Assembly (NCBI GenBank): GCA_031552405.1 | Contig: JAVBMN010000037.1 | Location: 57,109 to 121,108, forward strand | Length of the DNA: 64,000 bases | Reading direction: 5' to 3' | Source: UBA1794 sp031552405 | GTDB lineage: Bacteria; Bacteroidota; Bacteroidia; Bacteroidales; Bacteroidaceae | Shown here: positions 62,401-64,000 of the stretch, piece by piece | How the letters are laid out: each line of letters opens with the position of its first letter | How positions within the stretch are numbered: the stretch's first letter is position 1 | The notes under the pieces: generated by a model | The model's database searches: none | Told to the model about the DNA's origin: nothing | The model's input: the letters and a program-made list of their open reading frames with translations, nothing else | Made by a program: the position numbers and the translations under genes

Positions 62401-63508
62401 TATGCACTTTGATTACTACCAAGACATTACCGACCTGGCCAGTGGAGTGTACGAACTCTCCGCCGCCTGCTTCAACAGCAGCAACGCCGTAGCAGGAGCT
62501 ACCGTAAACGGGCATGTAGGACTGTATGCACAGGCTGACGGCATTGAATACTTCTGCCCTATCACCGCAGATGCCGAGCTGAACCCGGCCAACCGCCAGA
62601 CGCTTCCTCAGATCCTTGTCACGAACGGTACACTGCGTATCGGCATCAAGAACCTGGGCGCCATGACCGCCCGCTGGGCAGGGGCTGATGCCTTCCAGCT
62701 CCGCTACTTGGGCAGTGCAGCCAGCATACTTCCACAAGGAGCAGATGCCTTCCAAAAGGAGATGCACAAAGAATCCGACGACCGCTACAAAGCCCTCTTC
62801 ATCTGGAACAATGAAAAGACTGCAGCCGACGCCAGCCCCGCCCTCCTCAACCCCGACTGCGCCCGCAAGGACAGCTACGGATGGACAGTAAACACCATCG
62901 ACTACTCCACCGGTGAAGCGTATGATGCCGACAGCAAGAACAACTACTGGAACAAGTGGGCCTCTACAGCCTATACCTCCGAGATGTACCAGGATCTGAA
63001 CTTCCTGCCCGCAGGCGATTATACCGCAAGCGTATTGCTGCGCTGCTCTGCCGCCACCACTATGGACTTCTACGTATCCCGTGACGGAGGCCTGACAAAG
63101 GAAGCTCTGAAAACCTACACCGGGATAGGTGCCACTGCCCCCGCCGGATCTGAGTACAAGAACGGCTGGCAGAAGGTAACTGCCCCAAAAGTAAGTCTGC
63201 TGGGAGGTGAAAGCCTGCGCATCGGTTTCACCATCACCGCCACCAACAAATGGTGGAGCGCCGACCACTTCACCCTGAGCTACGTACCCGCCCTGGACAC
63301 TTCCAATCCTGAGACAAGCGCCTCCACCGGCTGCTTCATCACTGCCGGAGAAGGCGGAGTACTGGTTACCACCCAAAGCGCAACGGATATCACCGTGTAC
63401 ACCCTAAGCGGCATCCCCGTAGTAAAACGAAAGGTAGATAGCGGCACCACCCTGATCCCCCTGCCACCGGGTACCTATGTGGTGAATAAACAGATCATCA
63501 GCCTATAA
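59456..63508 (+). CDS. Glycoside hydrolase family 128-type endo-beta-glucanase, multidomain
   Basis: The start at 59456 opens a signal peptide (MKNPLYFVCLTVMALLYG, cleavage near TKA), giving 1350 residues. A ricin-like trefoil region (about 25-160, GGEYYLYNIHYDRILGQ) is followed by a helical FIVAR-type segment and a concanavalin-like region. The asl1/GH128 catalytic core (about 600-830) has WYYTWSADRY, acid/base E in VLGYNEPEHAEQ and nucleophile E in WITEWNNGASW. Two lectin-like modules and a sorting-like tail ending GTYVVNKQIISL complete it. GH128 enzymes cut beta-1,3-glucan. It diverges from the GH30 gene, with an inverted repeat between the promoters. A strong terminator follows. Confidence 0.9.
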   Translation: MKNPLYFVCLTVMALLYGTLHTKAAAPQIVAGGEYYLYNIHYDRILGQKSDGTTPGLSRAGTNSAADSYVFVAETSGTSGYFLLRQKSSGKYLAASTANTWSVLLQSTRATTDPYLWTIIPGMDGNLSCKKASTQYLGCDTGKDADAYISVFYDKALNEQSRWEVFEANGSFDNSRKQLYLEELSRSIASGTLMAQQTTYTEDWRQQVSAAVTAAEEVYNNAASRTLAQIVEATSTLRKVLMECRASDALTLLSGTNFDVDNSFTLALNGLEQKGNNTSISVLIRNAKGMGAVIEIDGSSGVNIEGKVIAEPTDVEMIHHNDYQFAFNGTTVQIYRDGALLGSAPSYSVPAYTANGTGAEWTILSASALNKYSPEIVSATKAVAQGTAVTDKYGNKTRYAIFLKDQTLELTEAVDFHLMQEATPLTNSTINLAHENAWLIFDNTLPSVVVNTYLASIKVNGQKAVAGTNVHVGMYLNGAIVMPQNSSTIPFTGYSGELYAGEATNLKLGANELGKASNSFRSFILKRGYMAVLASGSNGSGYSRVYVADHQDIKVSVLPQALNQRVSSVHIKKWNYVSKKGWCSDKSSTAAILTDSKAVRATWYYTWSADRYSTYDMEYIPIKQHLYWPSQSQITGQTASTHVLGYNEPEHAEQHTSSKCSCGGVISPWTSCTKTPDLQETGMRIGSPSPTDASWLTQYIGHCNDMAYRCDFVVMHCYWGTNEAANAAAWYNQLKTIYNNTKRPIWITEWNNGASWTTESWPSSYGDKLEKNRAAIKEILNVLDTCRFVERYSIYNWDSYYRAMIADDGWVTPAGQVYRDNKSTFAYNADVQFTPVWWAPSLKTVELKAKINSAAGKLNFTIKNENGDMTDKLIIQRKRADGTYEDYYTETDRSVFDKTEYTYSFNLSDFNTETDEFRLRVTTTAGGETFYSTGLGYIVNPNIITSAKTAVDGWTCVKSAANGFTQGTGDTFFEVWDTTPADMHFDYYQDITDLASGVYELSAACFNSSNAVAGATVNGHVGLYAQADGIEYFCPITADAELNPANRQTLPQILVTNGTLRIGIKNLGAMTARWAGADAFQLRYLGSAASILPQGADAFQKEMHKESDDRYKALFIWNNEKTAADASPALLNPDCARKDSYGWTVNTIDYSTGEAYDADSKNNYWNKWASTAYTSEMYQDLNFLPAGDYTASVLLRCSAATTMDFYVSRDGGLTKEALKTYTGIGATAPAGSEYKNGWQKVTAPKVSLLGGESLRIGFTITATNKWWSADHFTLSYVPALDTSNPETSASTGCFITAGEGGVLVTTQSATDITVYTLSGIPVVKRKVDSGTTLIPLPPGTYVVNKQIISL

Positions 63509-63516
63509 TAACTCTT

Positions 63517-63559
63517 AAAAAGAAGCGCCGGAATCAGTGAGATTCCGGCGCTTCTTTTT
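63517..63559 (+). terminator. Terminator of the GH128 gene
   Basis: A perfect 19-bp stem, AAAAAGAAGCGCCGGAATC with its complement, 5-nt loop and a T run, 8 bp past the stop codon. Confidence 0.92.
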
Positions 63560-63654
63560 GAAGGAGAGGTGTCTTGAACGCAAGAACGATATACACATCC
63601 CATAGAATATTCGGCTCAAACCGTAATTCCGGTGCATGCCTTAGAAAGTCATCC

Positions 63655-63752
63655 ATAACCGAGATATCGCTGCGCTGCAGCTCTTGTTATCGAGAACTTC
63701 TATACTCAGGACTCGCGTCCTGGGCTACCAAGGACGAACCACTCCGTGGTTT
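63655..63752 (-). repeat. Solitary diverged copy of the HUH-element arm
   Basis: On the plus strand ATAACCGAGAT, GCTGCGCTGCAGCTCT, GAGAA, a CAGGAC-TCGC-GTCCTG hairpin, CTACCAAGGACG and ACCAC-TCC-GTGGT follow in the order found in the right arm at 52250-52350. The two hairpins keep their pairing although several bases differ. There is no transposase and no second arm. Confidence 0.75.
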
Positions 63753-63870
63753 CCATATTGCTTTTTCCTTCGGGATAATTAGTACAGAAGGCAGGATGCG
63801 GCAAGGTTAAGAAACACCTGAAACATCGATGAGCAAAGGGCTTGAGTGGAATTACCTGCACCAAAAGTCA

Positions 63871-63960
63871 CTATGTTTGTATTTGGAAGCCGTTTCGCTC
63901 GTCGGGACGGGTGGTCCCGCCCCTTGCCGCTGGGCGCTCCCCGACCGAAGATTTTTTATT
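63871..63960 (+). other. GC-rich structured segment, possible small RNA; rest of 63560-64000 without a gene
   Basis: TATGTTTG (63871-63878) resembles a -7 box. Downstream GGGACGGG/CCCGCCCC and an outer GTCGGG/CCCGAC pairing are followed by ATTTTTTATTT, as in a short terminated transcript. No -33 box was found and no family was recognised. The remaining sequence up to the window end shows no credible ORF. Confidence 0.25.
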
Positions 63961-64000
63961 TAAAAGAATAGGTGTAATAATTGAATTGCTAAATTTGTAA

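Noticed and set aside
61718..63376. 552-codon minus-strand frame opposite the GH128 gene
   Set aside because: It is Gly/Val-rich without any recognisable domain and lies wholly antisense to a clear coding sequence.
37367..63508. Calling the GH genes a classical polysaccharide utilisation locus
   Set aside because: No SusC, SusD, hybrid two-component sensor or ECF sigma/anti-sigma pair was found in the window.
1..64000. rRNA, tRNA or tmRNA genes
   Set aside because: No conserved rRNA segment or tRNA cloverleaf-type sequence was recognised in the spacers.

Overview
The window looks like a chromosomal segment from a Bacteroidales bacterium, Bacteroides or a close relative. Four signs support this. 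Promoters match the Bacteroides form TTTG-N19/20-TAnnTTTG. Ribosome-binding sites of the Shine-Dalgarno type are essentially absent. The ribosomal cluster has the Bacteroides order, starting with a DUF3467 gene before rpsL. The rest encodes secreted plant- or fungal-glycan enzymes with large C-terminal modules. No rRNA or tRNA gene, CRISPR array, prophage or SusC/SusD pair was seen.

Layout. 1-2.4 kb: the 5' end of rex (minus), a SUI1-type translation factor, and a tryptophanase/tyrosine phenol-lyase family enzyme. 2.7-5.8 kb: a large secreted FIVAR-type protein followed by a 59-residue companion ORF. 6.2-7.5 kb: a split ThrE-type exporter. 7.5-8.4 kb: a repeat-rich gene-free stretch. 8.4-11.3 kb: rplM-rpsI-rpsB-tsf. 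11.5-12.7 kb: a nucleotide-sugar dehydrogenase. 12.9-30.9 kb: one long minus-strand operon from rpsL to rplQ (str, S10, spc and alpha operons joined, including fusA, secY, map, infA and rpoA). 31-43 kb: DUF3467, an outer-membrane barrel, priA, a patatin-BamA-like protein, a GH2 enzyme, an AI-2E family permease, an AAA ATPase and an S41 lipoprotein. 44.5-63.5 kb: GH51, GH115, a small HUH-transposase element, a membrane protein, an S8 protease, and a divergent GH30/GH128 pair.

Functional reading. The ribosomal half is ordinary. The accessory half is a loose cluster of secreted carbohydrate enzymes (GH2, GH51, GH115, GH30, GH128) without its own outer-membrane glycan importer. Five secreted proteins end in a short beta-rich tail resembling a type IX secretion sorting domain.

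The most unusual feature lies between the genes. Four intergenic loci (about 0.7-0.9, 7.82-7.96, 30.98-31.12 and 44.31-44.45 kb) carry the same two-part array of about 10-bp palindromic boxes in strict 21-22 bp phase. Boxes of the form CAGGCCTG come first, then boxes of the form GGTGSSCACC whose pairing forms long hairpins. All four have the same orientation and lie on the 3' side of a minus-strand gene. Next to the fourth array is a 229-bp element with perfect 42-bp terminal inverted repeats and mirrored copies of TATGCAGCAA. A RAYT-like transposase at 51.8 kb is bounded by about 176-bp, nearly identical inverted repeats. A solitary diverged copy of one repeat at 63.7 kb keeps two hairpins through paired base changes.
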